Assembly: GCA_963575745.1 (NCBI GenBank)
Contig: CAUYUJ010014002.1
Span: 234,501-298,500, forward strand
DNA: 64,000 nucleotides
Reading direction: 5' to 3'
From: Prorocentrum cordatum
Lineage: Eukaryota > Sar > Dinophyceae > Prorocentrales > Prorocentraceae
Position numbers and translations under genes: made by a program. Below, one piece after another: positions 50,333 through 60,169 of the stretch (its first letter is position 1; the number at the start of each line of letters is the position of its first letter). The notes beneath the pieces are model-generated. The model had not been told where the DNA came from, made no database searches, and saw only the letters and a list, made by a program, of their open reading frames with translations.

Positions 50333-50790
50333 GCCTGGAGGGTTCCATCGGGTAGTCGCGTGCCCAAAGGCCCGGGTCCAGCTGACCGTGCCGGGGAGCT
50401 ACTTTATGGCCTGCGGCTTCAACGGCGGCTACTTCGGCATCCAGGACCACGGCGACGGTCACCACCGCGTGCTCTTCTCCATCTTGGCATGGACAAGGGG
50501 GGTTCTGGCAGAAATGAGCCTTGAGTTTTCCTCCATTTTTCGGGCTGCTGGGTTTCCCCTGTGCCCCGGGTTTGTGAAGCATCGGCCCCTGACACAAGTT
50601 TTGTTCCAGCGAAAACCCCCGAGGCCCAGGACTCGTTTTCGCCGGGACCATCCTCCCTCATGCCAGCCCATCTGGGACGCCGGCAGCGAGATGTACCAGG
50701 GGAGGGACGACCCCAGCAGGGTGGAGTCGGCGGACCGCGTCGAGGTCTTGCACGCGGCCAGCGGTGTGGAGGCCTGGTGGCGGCAGAAGG
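50333..50790 (+). CDS. DUF3472-like protein, two exons
   Basis: Exon A (to about 50479): ARVQLTVPGSYFMACGFN then GGYFGIQDHGDGHHRVLFSI. Exon B (from about 50674): WDAGSEMYQGRDDPSRVES, ADRVEVLHAASGVEAWW. Joined, FSI|WD gives the FSIWD signature that follows the GGYFGIQ block in DUF3472 proteins. The roughly 194-bp gap is an intron, with CCATCT(T)GG-like sequence at both borders. The start is unknown and more exons are expected on both sides. DUF3472 function is unknown. Confidence 0.55.
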
Positions 50791-50879
50791 AGGGTTGGGG
50801 ATCGTGCTTGTTTGCAGCTTCTGGCGGCGCAGTGGCTCTTGAAGCATCAGGCGCCATGTAACTATGCAAACGTTTTAGG

Positions 50880-51865
50880 TTGCCTGCGTCCGGGCACGTT
50901 TTCCAAGTAGACAGGAGGTGATTGAGGCATGGGAGCAAGCATGGCGCCAATCCTTGAAAACAGAGTCAAAGTTTGCGTTTTCGTCTTGCGGATGTTCGGC
51001 ACGTATTTTCCCAATCGGCCTGCCGTTTCAGCCGACTTCTGCTCAAGGTTCAGACACCCGTCTAGATTCCAGTCGGATCTCCTGGCATGAATTCTCGGAG
51101 CGACTTGGATCGGCCGACGTCGAGGAGAAGGATCGATGATCGAAAAAGAGAAGGGCTGAGGAGTGGGGTAGAGGATGACGAGGATCAAGGAGGAGGATCG
51201 TGGATTTAGGAGAAAAGGAGGAGGGGAGGAGAGGAGAGGAGAGGAGAGGAGAGGAGAGGAGAGGAGAGGAGAGGAGGAGTGTCGAAGAGGAGACCCCGCC
51301 CCTGCCCACAACAGATGAAAGTTGTACACGCACGTCTCTTGATGGAGCGGGTCTCGACGAGGACGCGTCCAAACCCTAGTCTCTGCCGCCCTCGTGGCTG
51401 CGACCGTGCTCGCTATGATCGTCGACCGTGGTGACCAGGATTGCACGCGATCTGGAACTTTGGCTTGACGTGTTGCGCCGCCAGTTCTGGTCCACACTTT
51501 GCGGCGCGACGCCCTGACCACTTCCCATTCCCCAGGCGTCATCGTCCCCAGCTTTTCCCAGCCTCCCGCCCCGCGGAGCTGAGCGACACGCTACCGCTTG
51601 CCGCCGCTGCGACACGATATGCAAAAGTTACCGACCGTACGTTATCATGTTCACGCCCAACAACCAAGCAATGTGAACACACACGCTGGGTAATTAAATT
51701 GCCCAGGGCAGTAAATCAGCAACTGTTCTTGTTAGCCCGAGTGAGCCGAACAGACAGCGGCAGCCCCGGCAGCCGGGAGCAAGTCCGACATGAAATTTTG
51801 GCATCTGTTTCTGGCATGCCGACAGTCTTACGTGATCGAATGACTTTGGGTGTTCGTGCCAGGAT
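50880..51865. other. Anonymous stretch with a GGAGA microsatellite
   Basis: (GAGGA)n at about 51222-51275; otherwise no recognised gene. Confidence 0.45.
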
Positions 51866-51869
51866 GCCC

Positions 51870-51902
51870 GCTTTTGCTGCACTGCTGCATTGCAGCAAAA
51901 GC
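51870..51902. repeat. Stem-loop 1 upstream of the SL retrogene
   Basis: GCTTTTGCTGCA pairs with TGCAGCAAAAGC around a 9-nt loop; perfect 12-bp stem. Confidence 0.9.
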
Positions 51903-51907
51903 TGGCG

Positions 51908-51980
51908 TACAAAATAAGTGCTTCCCTGATACCTGCTACAATTGTCTTGAAGCGGGTATCAGAGAAGCACTTATTTTGTA
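51908..51980. repeat. Stem-loop 2 upstream of the SL retrogene
   Basis: Arms of about 26 bp: TACAAAATAAGTGCTTC then CTGATACC on the left, GGTATCAG then GAAGCACTTATTTTGTA on the right, with one mismatch and a loop of about 20 nt. Confidence 0.9.
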
Positions 51981-52015
51981 TCGAGCGATCCCCACCCAAG
52001 AACGTGAGGCGGGAT

Positions 52016-52037
52016 TCCGTAGCCATTTTGGCTCAAG
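52016..52037 (+). other. Relict dinoflagellate spliced leader in genomic DNA
   Basis: Exact 22-nt match to the conserved dinoflagellate SL (D position T, then CCGTAGCC ... GGCTCAAG). It is not followed by a GT donor, so it is not an SL RNA gene. It lies 72 nt upstream of an ATG and marks reintegration of a trans-spliced cDNA. Confidence 0.95.
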
Positions 52038-52109
52038 CCGCCCAGCTTGACAACATACATTGCCAAGTGCGCACTGTGTACTGTACCAGGCACTTCACAG
52101 TCCACGCGG

Positions 52110-54748
52110 ATGGCTCCTGCCAAGGGTATCCTCGCTTTGCTCCTTGCTCTTCCCATCGCCCTAGCACTCCAGTCAAGCTCTTATGCGGTCAGCAAGGGCA
52201 CCGAGGACGACAACGACGACGACGTGATCGGGGGGTCCGAGGACGACTTCGCGCCGGAGGAGGGCAAGGACAAGCGCTCTGAGGGCCTGTCCCTGCTTCA
52301 GGTTGGGGCGTTCAGCAAGGGCACCGAGGACGACATCGACGACGACGACGTGATCGGGGGTTCCGAGGACGACTTCGCGCCGGAGGAGGGTAAGGACAAG
52401 CGCTCTGCGGACCTGTCTTTGCTTCAGATTGGGGCGTTCAGCAAGGGCACCGAGGACGACACCGACGACGACGACGTGATCGGGGGCTCCGAGGACGACT
52501 ATGCGCCGGAGGAGGGCAAGGACAAGCGCTCTGAGGGCCTGTCCCTGCTTCAGGTTGGGGCGTTCAGCAAGGGCACCGAGGACGACACCGACGACGACGT
52601 GATCGGGGGGTCCGAGGACGACTTCGCGCCGGAGGAGGGCAAGGACAAGCGCTCTGAGGGCCTGGCCCTGCTTCAGGTTGGAGCGTTCAGCAAGGGCACC
52701 GAGGACGACAACGACGACGACGTGATCGGGGGCTCCGAGGACGACTTCGCGCCTGAGGAGGGCAAGGACAAGCGCTCTGAGGGCCTGTCCCTGCTTCAGG
52801 TTGGGGCGTTCAGCAAGGGCACCGAGGACGACACCGACGACGACATGATCGGGGGCTCCGAGGACGACTTTGCGCCGGAGGAGGGCAAGGGCAAGCGCTC
52901 TGCGGACCTGTCTTTGCTTCAGGTTGGGGCGTTCAGCAAGGGCACCGAGGACGACACCGACGACGACGTGATCGGGGGCTCCGAGGACGACTTCGCGCCG
53001 GAGAGGGCAAGGACAAGCGCTCTGAGGGCCTGGCCCTGCTTCAGGTTGGGGCGTTCAGCAAGGGCACCGAGGACGACGACGACGACGACGTGATCGGGAT
53101 TCCGAGGACGACTTCGCGCCGGAGGAGGGTAAGGACAAGCGCTCTGCGGACCTGTCTTTGCTTCAGATTGGGGCGTTCAGCAAGGGCACCGAGGACGACA
53201 CCGACGACGACGACGTGATCGAGGGCTCCGAGGACAACTTCGCGCCTGAGGAGGGCAAGGACAAGCGCTCTGAGGGCCTGGCCCTGCTTCAGGTTGGGGC
53301 GTTCAGCAAGGGCACCGAGGACGACACCGACGACGACGTGATCGGGGGGTCCGAGGACGACTTCGCGCCGGAGGAGGGCAAGGACAAGCGCTCTGAGGGC
53401 CTGGCCCTGCTTCAGGTTGGGCGTTCAGCAAGGGCACCGAGGACGACAACGACGACGACGTGATCGGAGGGACTTCCGAGGACGACTTCGACGCCTGAGG
53501 AGGGCAAGGACAAGCGCTCTGAGGGCCTGGCCCTGCTTCAGGTTGGGGCGATCAGCAAGGGCACCGAGGACGACACCGACGACGACGTGATCGGGGGCTC
53601 CGAGGACGACTTTGCGCCGGAGGAGGGCAAGGGCAAGCGCTCTGCGGACCTGTCTTTGCTTCAGGTTGGGGCGTTCAGCAAGGGCACCGAGGACGACACC
53701 GACGACGACGTGATCGGGGGCTCGAGGACGACTTCGCGCCAGAGGAGGGCAAGGATAAGCGCTCTGAGGGCCTGGCCCTGCTTCAGGTTGGGGCGTTCAG
53801 CAAGGGCACCGAGGACGACACCGACGACGACGTGATCGGGGGTCCGAGGACGACTTCGCGCCGGAGGAGGGCAAGGACAAGCGCTCTGAGGGCCTGGCCC
53901 TGCTTCAGGTTGGGGCGTTCAGCAAGGGCACCGAGGACGACATCGACGACGACGACGCGATCGGGGGGTCCGAGGACGACTTCGCGCCAGAGGAGGGCAA
54001 GGACAAGCGCTCTGCGGACCTGTCTTTGCTTCAGGTTGGGGCGTTCAGCAAGGGCACCGAGGACGACAACGACGGCGACGACGACGACGTGATCGGGCGG
54101 TCCGAGGACGACTTCGCGCCGGAGGAGGGCAAGGACAAGCGCTCTGAGGGCCTGGCCCTGCTTCAGGTTGGGGCGTTCAGCAAGGGCACCGAGGACGACA
54201 CCGACGAAGACGACGACGTGATCGGGGGCTCCGAGGACGACTTCGCGCCGGAGGAGGGCAAGGACAAGCGCTCTGCGGACCTGTCTTTGCTTCAGGTTGG
54301 GGCGTTCAGCAAGGGCACCGAGGACGACACCGACGACGACGACGGGATGGGGGGTTCCGAGGGCGACTTAGCGCTGGAGGGCAAGCACAAGCGCTCTGAG
54401 GGCCTGGCCCTGCTTCAGGTTGGGGCGTTCAGCAAGGGCACCGAGGACGACACCGACGACGACGTGATCGGGGGCTCCGAGGACGACTTTGCGCCGGAGG
54501 AGGGCAAGGGCAAGCGCTCTGCGGACCTGTCTTTGCTTCAGGTTGGGGCGTTCAGCAAGGGCACCGAGGACGACGCCGACGACGACGTGATCGGGGGCTC
54601 CGAGGACGACTTCGCGCCGGAGGATGGCAAGGACAAGCGCTCTGAGGGCCTGTCCCTGCTTCAGGTTGGGGCGTTCAGCAAGGGCACCGAGGACGACACC
54701 GACGACGACGTGAACGGGGGCTCCAAGGACGACTTCGCGCCAGAGTAG
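52110..54748 (+). CDS. Secreted multi-copy peptide precursor (SL-tagged retrogene)
   Basis: ATG at 52110 begins a clear signal peptide (MAPAKGILALLLALPIALAL, then QSSSYA). About 21 tandem repeats of 117-132 bp follow. Each encodes SKGTEDD, a run of Asp, VIGGSEDDFAPEEGKDKR, S(E/A)(G/D)L(S/A)LLQVGAF. The dibasic KR in every unit is a Kex2/furin-type site. The layout (signal peptide, acidic spacer, KR, short hydrophobic peptide) resembles yeast alpha-factor and animal neuropeptide precursors. The exact function is unknown; an alternative is an acidic, calcium-binding secreted protein. Six indels interrupt the frame between 53002 and 53842 (five single-base losses, mostly in G runs, and one 4-bp gain). 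The frame then stays open to the TAG at 54746. No introns, consistent with retroposition. Confidence 0.75.
52187..54740 (+). repeat. Tandem array, about 21 units of 117-132 bp
   Basis: The SKGTEDD codon block recurs near 52190, 52313, 52439, 52562, 52685, 52808 and so on to 54673. Length varies mainly by GAC codon number in the Asp run and by the indels listed for the gene. Confidence 0.95.
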
Positions 54749-55640
54749 GGTAGCGAGTAAACTAGCTTGTAAGATGGTAAACTAAGGCATGGCGCTCTGG
54801 AGGGGGCCTCGGAAATCGTCTTGGGGCGAGCTTTCGCCCTCTAGGGCTGCTGTGCAGCGTCAGTAGGCCGAAATGGCTGAACCCAACTGGTAGCACCATG
54901 ATCCATCGGGAAGCCAAACCACCGTTCAGGACTGATCACTCCAGAACCGATCACTCTTTTGCCGTGTGGGATTATTCCTGCTCGAGTAGTTGTGTGGCTT
55001 TGCCGCCCAGGGCAAGCAGCATCTTTCACGCAGCAATTTCTAGCGGGCTGCAGCCCAAGGTAGCAGCTCATGCACAGCGCTGGCCGTTGCAGCTGGTCGG
55101 TCGCGTTTGCCTTCTCAGCGCGCGTTTGGCGCAGCATGCGGTTGGCGCGCATTCGGCGCGTCGACTGCCTCGCCGTCTGGTAACTGACTTGCTCCCTGGT
55201 TGCCAGAAAGTGCGGCAAAAAAAAGAACGTGAGGCGGGATACTCGGGAAGCACCTGTATACTTGGGGCCCAGCGGCCGCCGTGTGCCGCCGCCCTCCAGC
55301 GAAGGCGCGAGGCGGGATACCCGGAGGGCGCAGGCATGCTTTGGCTTGGCGGCCGCGGTACTGCGAGGTGTGCGAGGCGGGTCGTGAGGTCTTTGGCTTA
55401 AGGCTGACAACCCGAACCCGTCGGGAGGGAACCAACTGCATGCACTCAGGGGTCCAGAGGTCGACACCAACACCAGTACCGGCGATGGCTTCCACCGAGG
55501 ATCTATCTCGGCGGTGTTGCTATTCTCGGATTCCTGAGGTGGCTGAGAGAGATTACCACCAGCACCGAAACACAGCATCGTCTTCCCCCGGTTGAGGCAG
55601 GCCCCTGTCGGTGCCAATTTCCAGGCCCGCAGTAAACATA
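54749..55640. other. Anonymous stretch after the retrogene
   Basis: Includes the likely 3' untranslated region. The block GAACGTGAGGCGGGATACTC (about 55227) resembles the sequence just before the SL relic (about 52000). No gene recognised. Confidence 0.4.
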
Positions 55641-55643
55641 ATC

Positions 55644-55764
55644 CTTTGGAGATCCGCGCGGGTTTCCTGGATGGGTGCTGGACCGCCCTGCGGGCGCCTC
55701 CTGCGCCGCCCCTGGCGCGCTCCGTACGGAAGGGGGGGGAGGGGTCTGTGCGGGCCTCCGAAAG
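55644..55764 (+). mobile_element. M1 family element, copy 3
   Basis: Left end CTTTGGAGATCCGCGCGG then GTTTCCTGG; right end GTGCGGGCCTCCGAAAG. The core (CGCCCCTGGCGCGC) is partly deleted. Confidence 0.65.
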
Positions 55765-56119
55765 TGGTATGTTTTTGGATGTTTTATCTTCGTCTAGGAG
55801 ACTGTTTTTATAGGGTCCGGCGATAGCCCGGGTTATCGGGCTCGCCCCCCCCCCCACACCCAGGATAACCTAACCTAGACAGTTGTGCAGGTTCGGGGGG
55901 GCGCGCAGGGAGCTTGCAGGAAGCGCTGTTTTCAACGCCGCGGTGGTGTTCGCCACAACATGCTGGTGTTTGGATGCACGTTGGCGAAACGTTGGGGCTT
56001 GGAGTGGCACGGAGAGACGACGACGACGACGCATGACAGACGACAGACAACAGACGACGACATATGACGATAGATGGCGATAGACGACGACGAACGACGA
56101 CGACGACACCGACGAAAGC

Positions 56120-58490
56120 ACTGTGGTGCACTGTTGCGGTGTACCACGACTTGTGGTGTACACAGGGGCTGTGGTGTACACATCCGCTGCTGTGCACACA
56201 TTCGCTATGGTGTACACCTGCGTTGTGGGCCCAAAAGACTGGACCGTTCCCTGCGCAAGAAAAATCAAAAATCACACATAGTTTACGTAGCACCCCGCAG
56301 ATGCGGATAAGAGCGAGGGGAAGGTGGGGACGTCGGCAGTTTGCGAGACTTTCGAGAAGCCCGCCGCAGGCGCCAAAGTTTCACACATGATACAATGAGC
56401 CCGCCGCAGGCGCCCTTTTTCTTCGTTAAACCAGTGTGGGTAGGTCGCAGGTGGGTCGCAAATGGGTCGCGGGTGGGTCGCTGTTGGGTCGCGGGTGTAG
56501 AGTGCAGAAGATCCGCCCCATAATAATCACCCCGATAAGCGACGCACACAAGGAATGAATCGAACAGGAGGGCAGGGCCGTTTAGTAAACATCAGTTGTC
56601 GGGTCAGGGTGGTTTTTCCTCCCTTGAGGTTGGGTCGCGGGGTGGGTCGCGGGTGAGTCGCGGGGTGGGTCGTGGGTGGGTCGCGGATGGGTCGCGGATG
56701 AGTCGCGGGGTGGGTCGCGGGTGGGTCCCGGGGTGGGTCGGGGGTGGGTCGCGAGTGAGTCGCGGGTGGGTTGCGGGGTGGGTCGCGGGTGGGTCGCAAG
56801 GTGGGTCGCTGGTGGGTCGCGGGTGGGACGACGACAACAGGCAACCAACAACAGCAACAACAACGCAACAAGCAGAAATCTCACCACGAATTCCTTATTC
56901 AGCCACGCGCGCAGGGACAATGAATGACCGTTCGGCCCCCTCACTCTGACATATTGGATTTGATACGTTCGGATTCCCCACGATTTTCTGGAGTTAGTTC
57001 GGTCCTGCCGGGGGCCCTGGAAGTGTACGCAGTTCTGTGGTGTACACATGCACTTCGGCGGTGCACTGGAGCTGTGGTGCACGAGTATGGTGCTGAAGCA
57101 GCAACCGTGGTGCACATCGGCGTCGTCGTGTTCACATGCAGGTTGTGTGGTATACACAGGCGCTGCGGTGCACACCGGTGCTGCGGTGTACACAGGCATT
57201 GTGGTGTATTCCGGCACTGTTGTGTAGACAGGCGCTGCGGTGTACAGAAGCAGCTGTGGTGTGCAAAGGTTGTCGTGGCACACGCTAGACAGGCGCTGTG
57301 GTGTATTTACACAGACATGATCGGCCAAAAACCGGACCAGAAAAATTAAGAATAACAAATAACTTACATATTGAGTTTGATATGTTCGGGCCCCGGAGGG
57401 ATTTTCTAAATTTGGGCCTTGGCGTGACCTTGGAGGTGCACGGAAGCGCTGTGGCGCAAATGTTTGCCATGCGCTGTGGTGCATGCGGCTTCTGTGGTGT
57501 GCACAAGCACCCACCGCAGTGTGCACAGGCGCTGTGGTGCACACGGGTGTTGTCGTGTACACAGGCGTTGTGGTGTACACAGGCACTGTTGTCTAGACAG
57601 GCGCTTCGGTGTACACAAACAGCTGTGGTGTACAAAGGCGTCGTGGCGCACGCTAGACAGGCGCTGTGGTGTAATCAGGCATTGTGGTGCACACTGGCAC
57701 TGTTGTGTAGACAGGCGCTGCGGTGTACAGAAGCAGCTGTGGTGTGCAAAGGTTGTCGTGGCGCACGCTAGACAGCCGCATTGGTGTTATTACACAGATA
57801 TGGTCGGCAAAAAGCGGGGCGACCGCACCCTGGACCAGAAACAACATCAATAACACATAACTTACATATTGAACTTCATATGGTTGGCCCCCGAGGGATT
57901 TTCTAAATAGGGGCCCTGGCGGGACCTTAGAGGTGCACGGAAGCGCTGTGGCGCAAATGTTTGCCATACGGCTCCTGTGGTGTGCACAAGCACCGCAGTG
58001 TACACAGGCGCTGTGGTGCACACGGGTGTTGTCGTGTACACAGGCATTGTGGTGTTAGACAAGCGTTGCGGTGTACACAAGCAGCTGTGGTGTACAAAGG
58101 CGTCGTGGCGCACGCTAGACAGGCGCTGTGGTGTACACAAACATGGCCGGCCAAAAACAGGGGGACCGCACCCCGGGCCAGAATAATCAAGAATCACACA
58201 TAACTTACATGTTGAATTTGATACGTTCGGGCCCCCCTGGATTTTCCACATTTCGGGCCCCGGCGGAACCTCGGAGGTGCGCGGAAGCGCTGTGGCGCAA
58301 ATGTTCGCCATACGTTGTGGTGCACGTTGTCCCTGTGGTGTGCGGAGGCAGGGGGTGTACACAGGCGCTGCGGTGCACGCAGAAGCCTCTGCTGCAGCAG
58401 CACCTGTGGTGTGCAAGACCGTTGTGGCGCACACATGTTCCGTAGTGCTCACAGGCAGTGTGGTGCACTTGTGTTCAATAGATAGTGTAC
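56120..58490. repeat. Satellite with 18-bp subrepeat and longer higher-order unit
   Basis: The 18-bp word is G(C/T)GGTGTACACAGGC(A/G)(C/T)T, with GTGTACAC palindromes. Blocks (56130-56225, 57030-57300, 57470-57780, 57965-58140, 58310-58480) alternate with a conserved spacer holding CACATAACTTACAT, TTTGATACGTTCGG and GGAAGCGCTGTGGCGCAAAT. Interrupted by the M3 element at 56309-56947. Confidence 0.85.
56309..56947 (-). mobile_element. Dispersed mobile repeat M3, copy 2, inserted in satellite
   Basis: The reverse complement begins AGAGTGAGGGGGCCGAACGG, includes a long array of GTGGGTCGCGG decamers (56440-56500 and 56630-56830 on the plus strand) and GGCGCCTGCGGCGGGCTTCT, and ends CCCCTCGCTCTT. 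It is larger than copy 1 mainly through decamer expansion. Satellite sequence continues on both sides. Confidence 0.65.
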
Positions 58491-59320
58491 ACAAGACTTC
58501 GCGGCTACGCTTAGCAATCACATCCCGCGTATTCCAACGCGAGCTGTCCTGACATCCTTAAGCATTCTCAGACGGCGCCCGCATCGTCGCAGCACCAATA
58601 GTAACATCGCGGCAGCATCGTTAGCAGCTGTAGGGGCCGCAGCACCGGTGCTCGCGGGCATATGCAGGGCTGCCCACAGCGCGAAGGTTAAGATATCGGC
58701 CGGCTCCCTCCCCCCCAGATAACCTTGGTTTTCGCCGATTCAAAAAAGTGTCTCTAGGGGGGAGGCTGGAGTACAGGAGGCACGCGACGTAAGAAGCTCC
58801 ACGAGAATGTCCCATCGCCTGGTGGGCCCAGAGACCCTTTGCTGACACCAACGTCCACGAAGGATGTGTCCCTAGACTCCTTGTAGCAAGAGTTATTATC
58901 GTTCTCGCCTCTGCTGTAACTGCGAGGCAGTTCTGTGTACTCTGAATAAGTTTCGCCCGCGAGCGGCTTGTGAATCCTTGGGGCTTGGGATTGGAGCACG
59001 GGTAGGAATGGCCCAGCGGGTCCACCTCGGCGTGGGGCACGTTTTCCTGCAGCGGGGGAGGAGGGGGCACTTCCACTGCGGCGCGTGGTCCGCCCCGCCT
59101 GGTGCTCCTGCTGTTTGTTGCCCGGAACCCCGCACCGCACAGCAACCCCCCCGCCCGTTCCGCAAGCGTGTGCCCAGGGGATGGCACGCAAGGCCGCCCG
59201 CCCCGCGCGGCGAAGCTCCGCCCAGCAGAGGTCAAGCGCTTCGGGGGTGAAGGCACGGGCGCCCAGTGCCTCGACGACGCAACCGGCTGGTCCCAGAGGA
59301 GGGAAGCATGGCATGATTAG
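58491..59320 (-). other. Mostly anonymous; possible minus-strand exon at about 59165-59300
   Basis: The minus strand reads GCVVEALGARAFTPEALDLC then WAELRRAGRAALRAIPWAHA with high GC3, which looks like real coding sequence. No family recognised and no clear splice borders. The rest holds nothing recognisable. Confidence 0.3.
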
Positions 59321-59323
59321 AAC

Positions 59324-59461
59324 CTTTCGACGGTTTGTGCGTATCTCTTGGGTCGATTTTGAACGCTCCTGCCTGGCGCGCGGAGCGCGCCAGGGGCGGC
59401 GCTGGAGGCGCCGCCAGGGGCGTCCAGCGCCGATCCGAGAAATCCGCCTGAGCCGTAAAAG
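59324..59461 (+). mobile_element. M1 family element, copy 4
   Basis: Ends CTTTCGACGG...TATCTCTTGG and CCGAGAAATCC...CCGTAAAAG are imperfect inverted repeats. Core palindromes are CCTGGCGCGC-GGA-GCGCGCCAGG and GGCGGCGC/GCGCCGCC, as in copy 1. Confidence 0.7.
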
Positions 59462-59617
59462 GTTTCTATTTCTGCAGTCCATTTCTTCTACGCGTAAGAT
59501 CGTGGCCCGTCTCCAGGGTGACCTCTGGGGCGGGCACACGGGGTGCCCAGCATTAGCTTTCGCGCTTAGATTTGGCCCCCCCGCGGCCCCCCAATGCCGT
59601 GCACCAGGGCCTGGAGA

Positions 59618-59692
59618 AGGAGGAGGAGGGGGAGGGGGAGGAGCAGGAGGAGGAGGAGGAGGAGAAGGAGGAGGAGGAGGAGGAGGAGCCCC
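59618..59692. repeat. (GGA)n microsatellite
   Basis: GGA units with a few AGC interruptions. Confidence 0.95.
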
Positions 59693-59785
59693 AGGAAGGG
59701 GTCGGGGCCGCGCCTCGACAAACATCCCAGGGGTAACTCTTGCCCAGGGTCACTCCTGCGTGTATCCGATTGTTCTTCTTCGAGG

Positions 59786-59962
59786 TCCGTGGGCGACGTG
59801 GTGGCCCTGTGCGTGGAGTGCTCCCGCTCGCCCGGCGGCCGCGCCTGCTACGCGGCGCACGTGCGCTCCGGGGCCTCGGGCTGGAAGCACTTGGTGTCCT
59901 ACCGCGTGGCGCACGGCAGGCCCTTCGGCGGCTTCTATTCCTTCATCGAGGACCCGGGGCTT
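59786..59962 (+). CDS. Exon-like segment, function unknown
   Basis: After TTCTTCTTCGAG the frame reads VGDVVALCVECSRSPGGRAC, YAAHVRSGASGWKHLVSYRV, AHGRPFGGFYSFIED with strong GC3 bias, then loses coding character near the CCGGGGCTTGG border. It is probably an internal exon of a host gene. No domain recognised. Confidence 0.45.
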
Positions 59963-60054
59963 GGACTAGTCCATGTCCACCGCCTGAGAAACCGATCTTA
60001 TCCCTGGACCTCGGGATGCGGCCGATGTGGTTAGGGATATCTCTAGACATACAT

Positions 60055-60060
60055 ATATAT

Positions 60061-60121
<61 letters not shown>

Positions 60122-60125
60122 GTGT
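60055..60125. repeat. (TA)n microsatellite
   Basis: ATATATATGTATATAT units. Confidence 0.97.
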
Positions 60126-60169
60126 CTATGTATACCCGCGCACGAGGCCCGGGGGCCCGGGCCCCGGGC

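Noticed and set aside
52016-52037. An SL RNA gene
   Set aside because: SL RNA genes have a GT donor right after the leader and a short intron part. Here CCG follows, then a leader and an ATG.
52187-54740. CRISPR-like array
   Set aside because: Units are contiguous coding repeats without unique spacers, and the organism is a eukaryote.
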